This document shows positions 1-7,119 of a stretch of DNA of 64,000 nucleotides, in pieces. Within the stretch, counting starts at the first letter, position 1. The number at the start of each line of letters is the position of its first letter. The stretch is from assembly GCA_000634215.1 (NCBI GenBank), contig JFLX01000106.1, positions 1 to 64,000 on the forward strand, in the 5' to 3' direction. This DNA is from Prochlorococcus sp. scB243_495L20 (GTDB lineage Bacteria > Cyanobacteriota > Cyanobacteriia > PCC-6307 > Cyanobiaceae). The translations under genes were made by a program, and so were the position numbers. A model generated the notes under the pieces. That model made no database searches, was not told the DNA's origin, and saw nothing but the letters and a program-made list of their open reading frames with translations.

Positions 1-205
1 CGAATGATGCAGTAGTTGTATCTGAGAAACTACCAGCTTCAAAATTGTTAAGTCTGGCTTCTAAACCATCTACACGACTGTTAGTAACAGCGAGTTCTTC
101 AGCAGGGTTGAAGTCGTTAATTGTGACTTCGTTTGCAGTAGCGGACATTGGCGCAAGAAGACCAAGTGTCGCTGGAGCTACTAGCAAGCTTTTAAAAAGC
201 TTCAT
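1..205 (-). CDS. Cyanobacterial porin, N-terminal part (runs off left edge)
   Basis: The minus-strand frame opens with ATG at 205-203 and stays open to the window edge (68 residues). It begins with a signal peptide (MKLFKSLLVAPATLGLLAP, cleavage near ATA/NEV). Next comes a segment ending in SRVDGLEARLNNFEAGSF, typical of the N-terminal SLH/coiled region of cyanobacterial outer-membrane porins of the SomA / iron-uptake porin family. The mature protein would form an outer-membrane beta-barrel for ions and small solutes. The barrel itself lies outside the window, so the substrate cannot be judged. Family assignment rests on the signal peptide and the leading segment. Confidence 0.7.
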   Translation of the reverse strand, partial: MKLFKSLLVAPATLGLLAPMSATANEVTINDFNPAEELAVTNSRVDGLEARLNNFEAGSFSDTTTASF

Positions 206-372
206 AAATTTCCTCACACGAAATTTAAAGTACACCTCAAGATAGTGTATTTGGGTATACAAAATCAAGTATTAACGGCTACATTTTTGGATAATTTGTG
301 CCACTTTCTAAACTTATACAGTCATATTTAAATTATTTGTCTGTTTTTTTCTTAAATCATTGATTTGAATAT

Positions 373-537
373 TTATATCTTTTTGGAAATTTTAAAAGAA
401 ACTTTTTCCGTTTTGTATTTTTTCTTCTTTCTTGTATCAACCGCATCTACGTACCATCCAGAAGCTAACCTAGTGTCAATTTCCTCATAACTTTCGTTTT
501 GATTTAATTTATTTAAGGATTTTTTTTTGTAATCCAT
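373..537 (-). CDS. Small conserved hypothetical protein
   Basis: A 54-residue protein if started at the internal ATG (537-535, MDYKKKSLNKL), which I prefer; the frame is open for 13 more residues upstream to an ATG at 576. It is lysine-rich with a central aromatic stretch (LASGWYVDAVD) and no membrane segment. No function recognised. It lies alone between the porin and a tiny membrane protein. The extended start would add a hydrophobic, aromatic N-terminus (MLYFFYRNKIL), which looks less natural than the internal start. Confidence 0.5.
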   Translation of the reverse strand: MDYKKKSLNKLNQNESYEEIDTRLASGWYVDAVDTRKKKKYKTEKVSFKISKKI

Positions 538-759
538 AAATTCTAATATTTTATTTCGATAAAAAAAATATAGCATTTAAATAAAATTTGAGCAGTAAAT
601 TAATTTGATTAAGATTTTTATAGATTTTGAAAATTATTTTCTTGTAGACTTTACTTTCCTGAAATCTTTAGAAAAAAGAAAAAAAACTTTTATTTCCCTC
701 ATCAGAAAAAATAATTAGTTATATTTTTTTTAATTTATACCTGAGGAGCACAAGGTCAA

Positions 760-864
760 ATGACTCACCTTAATCTTATTGTAAATTCTCTCCCTAGAGA
801 CTTGCTAGAATTTGTTTTTTTTCTTGCAGTTGGTTTTACAGCAGGTTCCGTTGGAATAATCTAA
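760..864 (+). CDS. 34-residue single-span membrane protein
   Basis: ATG at 760 follows a good Shine-Dalgarno (GAGGAG at 743-748). The 34-residue product (MTHLNLIVNSLPRDLLEF, then a hydrophobic stretch FVFFLAVGFTAGSVGII) is a single transmembrane helix with almost no cytoplasmic tail. Its size and form are like the small subunits of photosystem II, photosystem I or cytochrome b6f, but it is not PetM (found at 44083-44181) and I do not match it to PsbM, PsaM, PsbX or PetN. It is transcribed divergently from the small gene at 373-537 and convergently with apt. Confidence 0.55.
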   Translation: MTHLNLIVNSLPRDLLEFVFFLAVGFTAGSVGII

Positions 865-965
865 ACCGTTACTTTACTAAATACAAAGTCAAATATAAAA
901 TATTTTTGATTATCTAATAAACAATTCCCTAAACAGATTAAATTAAGAACAAACATATTTTCCTT

Positions 966-1478
966 TCAAAGCATTATCATCGATTCAACAGGAAACTGGA
1001 GTTTTGATCTACCCTTAAGTTCCCTTAATTCAACAACTGTTATTAAACCTAGAATTTCTTTTTTTTGGTCTCGAAGCAACCTCGAGACACAATTAACCGT
1101 TCCTCCCGTAGCTAACAAGTCATCTACGATTACGAAAGAATTGAACTTTTTCAGGGCATCACTTTGTATTGAAAGAGAATTCTGTCCATATTCCAAATCA
1201 TATTCTCTTGTTAATAAATGGCCTGGTAACTTTCCCGGTTTTCTCGCGACAATCATGGGTTTAGATGATTCTAGAGCAATTGCAGAACCAAAAATAAATC
1301 CCCTAGCATCTATAGAAATAATCGCTTCAGCATTTTTTAAAAATTGATTTGAAGACATTTTTAAAATAAGGTCCTGAAAAATGTCTGGATATTGAAGAAT
1401 TTCTAAAACGTCTTTAAAATCAATACCTTTTTTGGGGAAATCCTTATAAGTGATAATGAAATCTTCTAATTTTTTCAT
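966..1478 (-). CDS. apt: Adenine phosphoribosyltransferase
   Basis: A 170-residue protein of normal length for Apt, which salvages adenine to AMP using PRPP. The PRPP-binding signature [12 protein letters not shown] is at residues 116-127. Upstream are [10 protein letters not shown] (about 55-64) and the purine-site loop ARKPGKLPG (78-86), all diagnostic of Apt. It acts in the cytoplasm in purine salvage. The gene stands alone on the minus strand, just outside the decayed tRNA-Pro copy that begins the island, so it probably marks the conserved left flank. Confidence 0.93.
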   Translation of the reverse strand: MKKLEDFIITYKDFPKKGIDFKDVLEILQYPDIFQDLILKMSSNQFLKNAEAIISIDARGFIFGSAIALESSKPMIVARKPGKLPGHLLTREYDLEYGQNSLSIQSDALKKFNSFVIVDDLLATGGTVNCVSRLLRDQKKEILGLITVVELRELKGRSKLQFPVESMIML

Positions 1479-1664
1479 ACTTCTAAGTCTCGAAAGAAAT
1501 TCAGATGAATATCCTTATGGAATTCAATTTATATTAAAGATATGTCGTAATTTAAAAAATTTCAAAACCAACTTATGAGTAATGTAGTTTCTTGATTTGG
1601 ATAAATTAATTTATAGAATTAATAAATAGATTTTTTTAAAAACAGAACCTCAAATCAATTTCTG

Positions 1665-1790
1665 ACCTAAAAAATGATTTTTTCGTCAAATTGAGGAATT
1701 TGATCTTTTACATAACGGTTATGAACTATTTTCCTATATGGTAGGCGCAGCAAAGTTAGGTTGAAAGGGTGCTATCGGGAGCATACCTTT
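1665..1790 (+). pseudogene. Decayed duplicate of tRNA-Pro and its promoter region
   Basis: The bases before the intact tRNA-Pro (about 3875-3958) and those here are recognisably the same: AAAATGATTTTTT, then a stretch ending GGTTATGAACTA followed by CTTAT/CCTAT. After that, blocks of the tRNA itself survive in order: GGCGCAGC (D-arm), GGGTGCT and GGGAGCA (the two sides of the anticodon arm). The T-arm and acceptor stem are lost. It cannot fold as a tRNA. I read it as an old duplicate left by integration at tRNA-Pro. Confidence 0.6.
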
Positions 1791-1979
1791 TATAAAAGAA
1801 ACTGATCGCAATAATTGACATTCTTGCTTTTACTACTAACTAATAACGAGAGAAAGAGGCAGAAATAAAGTAGCTCGGGTGCCTTCACGATTAAGAAATA
1901 TTTACATCCGTATACGACTTGGTCTACCTCAGATCTGTTAGCCCAACTTTATTTCTTACTAATTCTAAGTTTTGAATCC
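1791..1979. other. Intergenic stretch downstream of the tRNA-Pro remnant
   Basis: Together with the tRNA remnant, this fills the 500-bp gap between apt and the beta-barrel gene. I see no open frame with coding character, no tRNA and no convincing terminator. Confidence 0.4.
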
Positions 1980-3665
1980 TTATTTTGGAGTTCCAAAGCG
2001 CCACACCAGACTAGCGTCAAAGGTATTGGCATCCAGACTCCCTTCTTTAGAAATCACTTTTCCTATACCCGTTTGAAGGCTTAAGTCTTCATTTAAATTG
2101 TATTCCAACCCGACACTAGGTTTGAACAATAGTGCGCTGCCGCTATCAACACCTCCTCCAGCTCCCGCACCAATTAGCATTTCGCCATAAAATTTCAAGT
2201 TCTTCCAACTCGGGCCAAGAATTCCTACCCCCCAGTGTCCCTCTGAATATCCGCCAGCCCCTCCTCCATACGCGCTTAAACCCTGTCCTGTAAGGTACCA
2301 CCAATCTCCTAACATCAAGTCAATTTTACCTCCCAAAAGTTGCATATCTCGTGAAGAACCTCCCTTTCGTTGAGCATCAAAATACCATTGGTGGGCTGGG
2401 CGGAAGCGCCATTTGATAGTTTTTATAAGATCTGTTTCCAATAAAGGTGCTCCTTTTAGATCCTGAGCAAAAGTTTCCATTACGTATGCCAAATTTAAGC
2501 CGAGATATGGGGTATCAAATTTGCCATCTGGAGCAGTGAGATAGCCGCCATCCATAATTAAACTTAGATCAGGAGAAAATCGGTATTCCAAGCCTAAATT
2601 TGCTCGAGCAACAAACCCTCCACCGGTCTCGACCGACCCGCCACCTGCGCCACCGATGGAAAGGGCTGGGAGAATGGCCATTTTATCGTCATTGGTTAGG
2701 GGGAGGCGATAGCCTATCCCGGCTAAAAGTTCGGCGTATCCGCCAACACCTCCTGATAGTGCGCCAGAAGTTTCAAAGGTAGTAAACCAATTATTATCAA
2801 TAAAGTAAGAGTACTCTACTCCGAATAACCCTAGTGAATTGTTAAGCGACCCACCAGAGGTAGTTTTGCTGCCGTTGGCCGGTGAATAGTTGCGAATGCG
2901 GGCGGCTATGTGAGATCTGTGGCGGCTCACATTACTCCAATCAACTCCGAAGTAATCATCCATAGTAAGTCCATCATCTTCCCACTTGAGTATCAGTGAA
3001 CTGAAGGGAATATCCAGTGAAAGCGCTATTGCATCGCTGGAAATATTTCCGTTTGGAAAGTCTACGTATGTATAATTCAGGCCAAATTGGCTCAATCCAA
3101 AGTCGTACTTTAGAGCGAAATGAGGGCGTAACATCAATCCTCCTCCTTGCGCCGCGGCACCCCCGCCTCCAGCACCTACATAGCTCCCTGCATCGAAAAT
3201 AAAGTTATTAAATAACTGACGTTCCAAACCTAAGGTATAGCCTCCAGTAAAGAAGCCACCACGTTGTCCAGTCGCAGCACCGTAAAGAGTAATACCCCCG
3301 TAAAACCAAGGGTTTAGTTTATCGTAAGCCCCAAGACTGTATAAACCCATTTGTTCGCCCACATCTGGCATATCAATTTCCTCAAAAGAAAACCTTAAAG
3401 TACGATTTCGCCAAGTTGAAGAATCTTTTTGAGCTTTGTTAAAATTCTTCTTTGATTTATTTTTTAAATTTGTTTTTTCAAAATAATTTTTATCGTCCTT
3501 ATATGTTTTCCAGATAATCTTTTTTAAAGGATTTTCCTTTTTTTTGCGAATTTCTTCCCACTTAATTGGATTAAATTCAGAAGAATCTTCTTTAACTTTT
3601 TCTGCAAATACTCCCAGAAAGTTTAAAAATTGAGCAATTATGAAAAAATAAAATACAAACCTCAT
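1980..3665 (-). CDS. Glycine-rich outer-membrane beta-barrel protein with three repeated modules
   Basis: 561 residues from the ATG at 3665 (MRFVFYFFIIAQFLNFLGVFA, a clear signal peptide ending before EKVKEDS); a second ATG four codons upstream is less likely. A charged linker of about 80 residues follows. Then come three similar modules (roughly 110-235, 285-400 and 440-561). Each has a glycine tract (GAGGGG, GGAGGGS, GAGAGGG), then a block ending in LxLEYxF or a close variant (LKYDF, LEYRFSPDLSL, LEYNLNEDLSL), then alternating beta-strands. The final residue set WRFGTPK resembles a barrel closing strand. Function unknown; an outer-membrane pore or surface protein is likely. GC content is clearly higher than in neighbouring genes, suggesting transfer. 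It lies between the decayed and intact tRNA-Pro copies. Confidence 0.7.
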   Translation of the reverse strand: MRFVFYFFIIAQFLNFLGVFAEKVKEDSSEFNPIKWEEIRKKKENPLKKIIWKTYKDDKNYFEKTNLKNKSKKNFNKAQKDSSTWRNRTLRFSFEEIDMPDVGEQMGLYSLGAYDKLNPWFYGGITLYGAATGQRGGFFTGGYTLGLERQLFNNFIFDAGSYVGAGGGGAAAQGGGLMLRPHFALKYDFGLSQFGLNYTYVDFPNGNISSDAIALSLDIPFSSLILKWEDDGLTMDDYFGVDWSNVSRHRSHIAARIRNYSPANGSKTTSGGSLNNSLGLFGVEYSYFIDNNWFTTFETSGALSGGVGGYAELLAGIGYRLPLTNDDKMAILPALSIGGAGGGSVETGGGFVARANLGLEYRFSPDLSLIMDGGYLTAPDGKFDTPYLGLNLAYVMETFAQDLKGAPLLETDLIKTIKWRFRPAHQWYFDAQRKGGSSRDMQLLGGKIDLMLGDWWYLTGQGLSAYGGGAGGYSEGHWGVGILGPSWKNLKFYGEMLIGAGAGGGVDSGSALLFKPSVGLEYNLNEDLSLQTGIGKVISKEGSLDANTFDASLVWRFGTPK

Positions 3666-3958
3666 TTCATAAATCACTTAAATTTTGATAAATTATTTTT
3701 CTTCAATAATACTCCTTATTAATAAATATAAAACATTTATTAAAAATTCAATCAATCAGATTAAATGTCATGAATAAAAATATGGGAATTCTTTCTTTAG
3801 GGGAGTTTGTTTTCTGAAGTTATAAATTATTTTCAAGCGTCAAAACATTCTTATATAAGGCTACAAAGCTCATTTCCAAGCCTCAAAAATGATTTTTTAT
3901 AAAAAATTTAGAGATTTAGTCTTTTATAGATGACTGTTATGAACTAATATCTTATGAG

Positions 3959-4032
3959 CGGGGCGTGGCGCAGCTTGGTAGCGCGGGTGCTTTGGGAGCA
4001 CTAGGTCGCAGGTTCGAATCCTGTCGCCCCGA
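3959..4032 (+). tRNA. tRNA-Pro (anticodon TGG)
   Basis: A complete cloverleaf: acceptor CGGGGCG pairs with CGCCCCG, D-stem GCGC/GCGC, anticodon stem GGTGC/GCACT with loop TTTGGGA (anticodon TGG), T-stem GCAGG/CCTGT around TTCGAAT, discriminator A. A CCA follows directly at 4033-4035, so the CCA end is encoded. It is followed by a terminator hairpin and is the integration target of the island: an exact copy of its 3' half recurs at 4945-4991. Confidence 0.96.
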
Positions 4033-4051
4033 CCATTTAAACCCAAGTTAT

Positions 4052-4126
4052 ACTAGCGAGTTTCCCAGACTCGTTTTTTTAATGCAAAATATGACCACTC
4101 GAAATGTGGTCAAATAGTGGTCAAAT
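4052..4126 (+). repeat. 75-bp direct repeat, copy 1 (tRNA-Pro terminator plus GTGGTC repeats)
   Basis: The block starts ACTAGCGAGT and ends GTGGTCAAAT. It contains the tRNA-Pro terminator hairpin (CGAGT at 4057-4061 with ACTCG at 4069-4073, then seven T) and a compact array: GACCAC, 7 bp, GTGGTC, AAATA, GTGGTC. It recurs with few changes at 4782-4856, so the gene at 4172-4786 is bracketed by direct repeats. Confidence 0.85.
4057..4080 (+). terminator. Terminator of tRNA-Pro
   Basis: Hairpin CGAGT-loop-ACTCG followed by seven T, starting about 20 bases after the CCA end. The same hairpin follows the 3'-half copy at 5014-5038. Confidence 0.75.
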
Positions 4127-4129
4127 TTG

Positions 4130-4150
4130 TTGACAGTCGATCTAAAATAA
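4130..4150 (+). promoter_or_regulatory. Island 21-bp promoter/operator element, copy 1
   Basis: TTGACAGTCGATCTAAAATA followed by A, ending 21 bases before the ATG at 4172. TAAAAT is in the place expected for a -10 box. The TTGACA is only 7 bp away, too close for a normal -35, so the conserved upstream half may be a regulator site. Five near-copies precede other island genes. Confidence 0.6.
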
Positions 4151-4171
4151 GCGTTATTATTTCCTTTTATT

Positions 4172-4786
4172 ATGAAAAGATTTTTAATACCTTTATTAGC
4201 TGCTCTCGCATTACCTACTCCTGTCAATGCTAATTATCTTTGCACAATCGACGAAGTTGTCTGGGGCAAAAGTAGAAAATTAAAAGAATATGAACAATTT
4301 AATATCATTGCATTTACTTCAACTAATAGGCTTGATGAGGATGGTGAAAAATTGAAGAAGGGTTTTATATACATCCTAGATGAAAATAAGAATAAATATA
4401 AATATAAAGGGGATTTGAATGATGATGATAGATTTTTCTATTCAAGAACTTATGAATATGAAAACAATCCCTTTGAAGTAATTTATGAGATTGGCGATTT
4501 TGATGGTTCAGGAGGAGAATTTAAAAGAACAGTAAAAAATTTAAAATTTAAACCAGGCAGTGATTTTTATGACGAAAAAACTGCCAAAGCTGTATTAAGT
4601 TATTCACCAGAATCGCGCACTGGATTAGTACATAAAGGAACATGTAAAAGACGCACGTATGATCTTGATAAAAAAATTTATTATTGGAGTGAGATTACAG
4701 GAAATGAATCAGAATCGGAATCAGATCTAGATCTTTTTAAAATGCTTGGAGAAGGATTACAAAAAACCGACTTGTTTAAAAACTAG
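4172..4786 (+). CDS. Secreted/periplasmic hypothetical protein
   Basis: A 204-residue protein with a textbook signal peptide (MKRFLIPLLAALALPTPVNA, cut before NYLC). The mature part is acidic and lysine-rich without membrane spans and has an aspartate-rich stretch near residues 85-90. Cysteines lie right after the cleavage site and near residue 154. Function unknown. The gene is a self-contained cassette: the 21-bp element drives it, 75-bp direct repeats flank it, and its stop codon (TAG at 4784-4786) is supplied by the second repeat. Confidence 0.75.
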   Translation: MKRFLIPLLAALALPTPVNANYLCTIDEVVWGKSRKLKEYEQFNIIAFTSTNRLDEDGEKLKKGFIYILDENKNKYKYKGDLNDDDRFFYSRTYEYENNPFEVIYEIGDFDGSGGEFKRTVKNLKFKPGSDFYDEKTAKAVLSYSPESRTGLVHKGTCKRRTYDLDKKIYYWSEITGNESESESDLDLFKMLGEGLQKTDLFKN

Positions 4787-4856
4787 CGAGTTCCCCAGAC
4801 GCGCTTTTTTATTACAAAATAAGACCACTCGAAATGTGGTCAAATAGTGGTCAAAT
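4782..4856 (+). repeat. 75-bp direct repeat, copy 2
   Basis: Near-identical to 4052-4126, including GACCAC, 7 bp, GTGGTC, AAATA, GTGGTC, AAAT. In this copy the hairpin has one mismatch (GCGAGT against ACGCGC) but keeps its T run. Confidence 0.85.
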
Positions 4857-4944
4857 GTTACTTAAATTGTCCGGACAAATCACGCAGAATTAAGCAAAAA
4901 ATTTGCTATAGCTCGAAAACCTAGTGCTGCACTAGAGCAAATAA

Positions 4945-4991
4945 GTGCTTTGGGAGCACTAGGTCGCAGGTTCGAATCCTGTCGCCCCGAC
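4945..4991 (+). repeat. Exact 47-bp 3'-half copy of tRNA-Pro (attachment-site scar)
   Basis: Identical to 3987-4033 of the intact gene, from the anticodon stem through the T-arm, acceptor 3' strand and discriminator. The 5' half is missing and the bases before it (GCAAATAA) are unrelated. A 3' half of a tRNA as a direct repeat is the usual att scar of an element integrated by a tyrosine recombinase. The sequence after it (CCAAGT..ATAGCGAGT) also matches the region downstream of the true tRNA. Confidence 0.88.
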
Positions 4992-5013
4992 TCTTAAAAA
5001 CCAAGTCAATATA

Positions 5014-5038
5014 GCGAGTTACCCAGACTCGCTTTTTT
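5014..5038 (+). terminator. Terminator after tRNA-Pro half copy
   Basis: GCGAGT (5014-5019) pairs with ACTCGC (5027-5032) and is followed by six T. It corresponds to the tRNA-Pro terminator at 4057-4080. Confidence 0.7.
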
Positions 5039-5125
5039 AATGGGAAAATTGACTTCAAAAAGTGATGTCGATTTAATCTCAAATTGAGATTTTTTTAAAA
5101 TTTCATTTCTCCAAAATTTATTTTT

Positions 5126-5146
5126 TTGAAAGTCGATCTACAATCA
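5126..5146 (+). promoter_or_regulatory. Island 21-bp element, copy 2
   Basis: TTGAAAGTCGATCTACAATC followed by A: three differences from copy 1, ending 23 bases before the ATG at 5170. Confidence 0.5.
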
Positions 5147-5169
5147 AGGGGCATTTATCTCTTTTTTTA

Positions 5170-5553
5170 ATGTCAAGTACTCAAGCCATAGAAAATTTAA
5201 TTAATGGTTATGCAACCAGTGAAGATTCTTCATTTCTAATACCGAATGCAACTAAAGATTTTTTGGCTGTAAGGCCAAGTGGAAATCCAATCTCTGCGCA
5301 GGGATTAGTGGGGATGTTTGATAGTAAAGACTTAGTTGCAGAATCCTCCGAATTAATCAAAACCCACAAAATTGAAATATACGGTGATATTGCATACGCT
5401 GTTTTCACTTTGAATGAAATCTTCAGCTATAAAGGAAATCAAAATATAGATCTTTCAACTTACACTTGCATATTCAAAAATGAAAACAGTACATGGAAAT
5501 ATGCCTGGATGCAAAGATCACAAGGAACTACTGATATGAAAACTTGGGAATAA
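5170..5553 (+). CDS. NTF2/SnoaL-like protein (DUF3804 type)
   Basis: A 127-residue cytoplasmic protein with the size and layout of the SnoaL/NTF2-like fold: N-terminal helix (STQAIENLINGYATSED), middle 'GLVGMF' segment, then strands IEIYGDIAYAVFTLNEIFSYKG and STWKYAWMQRS. It resembles the DUF3804 family known mainly from marine picocyanobacteria. No enzymatic residues can be assigned. It sits directly after the tRNA-Pro half copy and carries its own copy of the 21-bp element. Confidence 0.65.
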   Translation: MSSTQAIENLINGYATSEDSSFLIPNATKDFLAVRPSGNPISAQGLVGMFDSKDLVAESSELIKTHKIEIYGDIAYAVFTLNEIFSYKGNQNIDLSTYTCIFKNENSTWKYAWMQRSQGTTDMKTWE

Positions 5554-5958
5554 ATTAAACGCTTACTACTTGCACCGCAGGTAAATTAAGGCTTGGTTAT
5601 CCTGAATCAATAATCCATGAAGAAATACCTTTTTAATTAATGTTGCGACTTCTTCCGTTACCGATTTTTATTTGTATTTATCTTTGCTCTTGGTGGAGAT
5701 GTAAAAAAATATTATCGCCAGTGATAAGCAACTAAACTCTTGCATTGATTGGGCATATATAAAAAATTTACCTCTACCACCAAAACCTTCTTTTTTCGAG
5801 TTTTATATTGTTTATGTCTCTTCTTTTTTTTAATTTCCCTTTGGGTTAATTATTCAACAACTACCTTTTGCGAAGAAAGTAAGATACTACGAAAGAGAAA
5901 TGAAATTAATATTTGATAAATGGAATTTAGAAAAAATTAAAAAAAATAGTTAACTAAT
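5554..5958 (+). other. Gene-poor stretch with possible remnants of a membrane-protein gene
   Basis: About 400 bases without an intact gene. Short frames with protein character appear but are interrupted: a 31-codon frame from ATG 5640 (MLRLLPLPIFICIYLCSWW), and near 5840-5955 a frame reading IIQQLPFAKKVRYYEREMKL, ending in TAG/TAA. Runs of seven to nine T separate the frames. I read it as a decayed gene, with low certainty. Confidence 0.3.
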
Positions 5959-6072
5959 TTATTGATATGTCTGGAGTAAAGATATATAAATTCCTAATAA
6001 TACAAATATTGCCACACCTATTCCCATAACTGTAGTGGGTTGATTATTCCAAAAATTAGTTAAAAATTCCAT
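5959..6072 (-). CDS. 37-residue single-span membrane protein
   Basis: ATG at 6072 gives MEFLTNFWNNQPTTVMG, then a hydrophobic helix (IGVAIFVLLGIYISLL) and a short tail. It starts 12 bases after the stop of the 41-residue gene upstream on the same strand, so the two probably form an operon. No function recognised. Confidence 0.5.
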   Translation of the reverse strand: MEFLTNFWNNQPTTVMGIGVAIFVLLGIYISLLQTYQ

Positions 6073-6084
6073 TGATTGGGAAGT

Positions 6085-6210
6085 TTAAATTTTTTTAGCT
6101 CTATGAGCTCTACTCATAACTTTTCTCAAAATATTATTTTTAATTGATAAATCAGAAATAAAATAAAGAGTTAAAAACAAAACTAGTTTTGCAAAAAATG
6201 AGATTTGCAT
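6085..6210 (-). CDS. 41-residue small membrane protein
   Basis: ATG at 6210 gives MQISFFAKLVLFLTLYFISD followed by a very basic tail (KNNILRKVMSRAHRAKKI). One hydrophobic segment and a positively charged C-terminus suggest an inner-membrane anchored peptide. It precedes the 37-residue membrane protein in a two-gene minus-strand unit. Function unknown. Confidence 0.55.
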   Translation of the reverse strand: MQISFFAKLVLFLTLYFISDLSIKNNILRKVMSRAHRAKKI

Positions 6211-6399
6211 AATAAAAATAACTCTACAGTCATAAAAGCAAATTTCATTAAAATTGCCAATTTTTTAGAAGACCTTATAGGAGGTATTTTTATAGTTGAA
6301 TACGAAAGACTGAAAAAAAACAAATGCAACAAGATCAGCAGTCCTCGCGTTCGGAGAAGCTCCGGTTAGATATAAGATAGAGTTAGTGGAAAGAGACTT

Positions 6400-6549
6400 A
6401 TGAAGGAACTAGAAGAAAATACTATCGAACAAATAAGAACTCTTCTTAATTATTTAGAGCAAACAGATCTATTAAAAAACAAAGATATTCTTAAGTGTTT
6501 AGATGTAATAGCAAGAGAGTATGGCGGGGAAGTAGTTGACAAAAATTAA
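6400..6549 (+). CDS. 49-residue hypothetical protein
   Basis: ATG at 6400 follows GGAAAGAGA. The product (MKELEENTIEQIRTLLNYLE..., ending EYGGEVVDKN) is acidic and mostly helical. Its TAA is followed at once by the ATG of the next gene (6550), so the two are co-transcribed and translationally coupled. Function unknown. Confidence 0.6.
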   Translation: MKELEENTIEQIRTLLNYLEQTDLLKNKDILKCLDVIAREYGGEVVDKN

Positions 6550-6735
6550 ATGGCAAATCCAGATCAAAAAATAATATTGCTAGAACAAGCTTATGACGAA
6601 CTAAAGGCAATTTGCACCAAGTTCCAAAACGAATCTGGAGCTACAGATATGGAAGTAAAAACTTTACTTAGAGAACTTGCGAGGGTTTATGAAAAAGATA
6701 TTGATGACAACTATGACATAGATTGGGAAGTTTAA
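6550..6735 (+). CDS. 61-residue acidic helical protein
   Basis: MANPDQKIILLEQAYDELKA, then a cysteine-containing helix and an acidic C-terminus ending DIDWEV. Likely a small soluble helical protein. Second gene of a two-gene operon with zero spacing to 6400-6549. Its last four bases overlap the stop of a convergent small frame. A 17-base stretch of its 3' end (GATTGGGAAGTTTAAAT) recurs at 6073-6089. Confidence 0.6.
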   Translation: MANPDQKIILLEQAYDELKAICTKFQNESGATDMEVKTLLRELARVYEKDIDDNYDIDWEV

Positions 6736-6845
6736 ATAAGTTTATTTGATTTTCTTTTGCTATCAATTAATTGAGGCCAAACCTCATCAGCACACTCTAC
6801 GTTTGCTGCAAGACATAAATTGATTCTATATAGTTGCGAGTCGAT
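6732..6845 (-). CDS. Small conserved protein lacking a canonical start codon
   Basis: Between an upstream TAA and the TAA at 6734-6732 the frame reads (I)DSQLYRINLCLAANVECA, DEVWPQLIDSKRKSNKLI. It is clearly protein-like and resembles short picocyanobacterial proteins with a CxxA..C pattern. No ATG, GTG or TTG lies in frame; the natural start position is ATC at 6845. Either ATC is used, the start has mutated, or this is a recent pseudogene. Confidence 0.45.
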   Translation of the reverse strand: MDSQLYRINLCLAANVECADEVWPQLIDSKRKSNKLI

Positions 6846-6889
6846 TTAATAACCCTTTAAGTAGTTGGAATTTCTGGAAGGGTTTCTTG

Positions 6890-7045
6890 TTACTGATATT
6901 TATTTAGTAAACGGTTATAAATTACCAACAATACCATTAACCCAGCTATTCCATAAATTGCACGGAATGGATCGTGATGACTCTGCCAAAGCTCCTTTAA
7001 AAATTCCTTCAATACTTCATAGCCAATGCCCAATGAGAATAGCAC
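6890..7045 (-). CDS. Small membrane protein with non-ATG start
   Basis: From GTG 7045 the frame reads VLFSLGIGYEVLKEFLKELW, then QSHHDPFRAIYG, a hydrophobic helix (IAGLMVLLVIYNRLL) and NKYQ. It could start at ATC a few codons further upstream (RKILWVLF...), since the frame stays open to TAG near 7061. Two hydrophobic segments flank a histidine-containing loop. Function unknown. Confidence 0.45.
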   Translation of the reverse strand: MLFSLGIGYEVLKEFLKELWQSHHDPFRAIYGIAGLMVLLVIYNRLLNKYQ

Positions 7046-7119
7046 CCATAAGATTTTTCTCTAATTAATTTGCATAATTTCTTACAACTGGTAATTTTAG
7101 TGGGCTTCAATAAATTCAA

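Noticed and set aside
4091-4126. Possible CRISPR-like repeat (GTGGTCAAAT units)
   Set aside because: Only two direct units per block with no spacers; better explained as a recombinase or iteron-type array.
6865-7068. 67-codon plus-strand frame
   Set aside because: It is the shadow of the minus-strand small gene at 6890-7045, which has better residue composition and a membrane helix.
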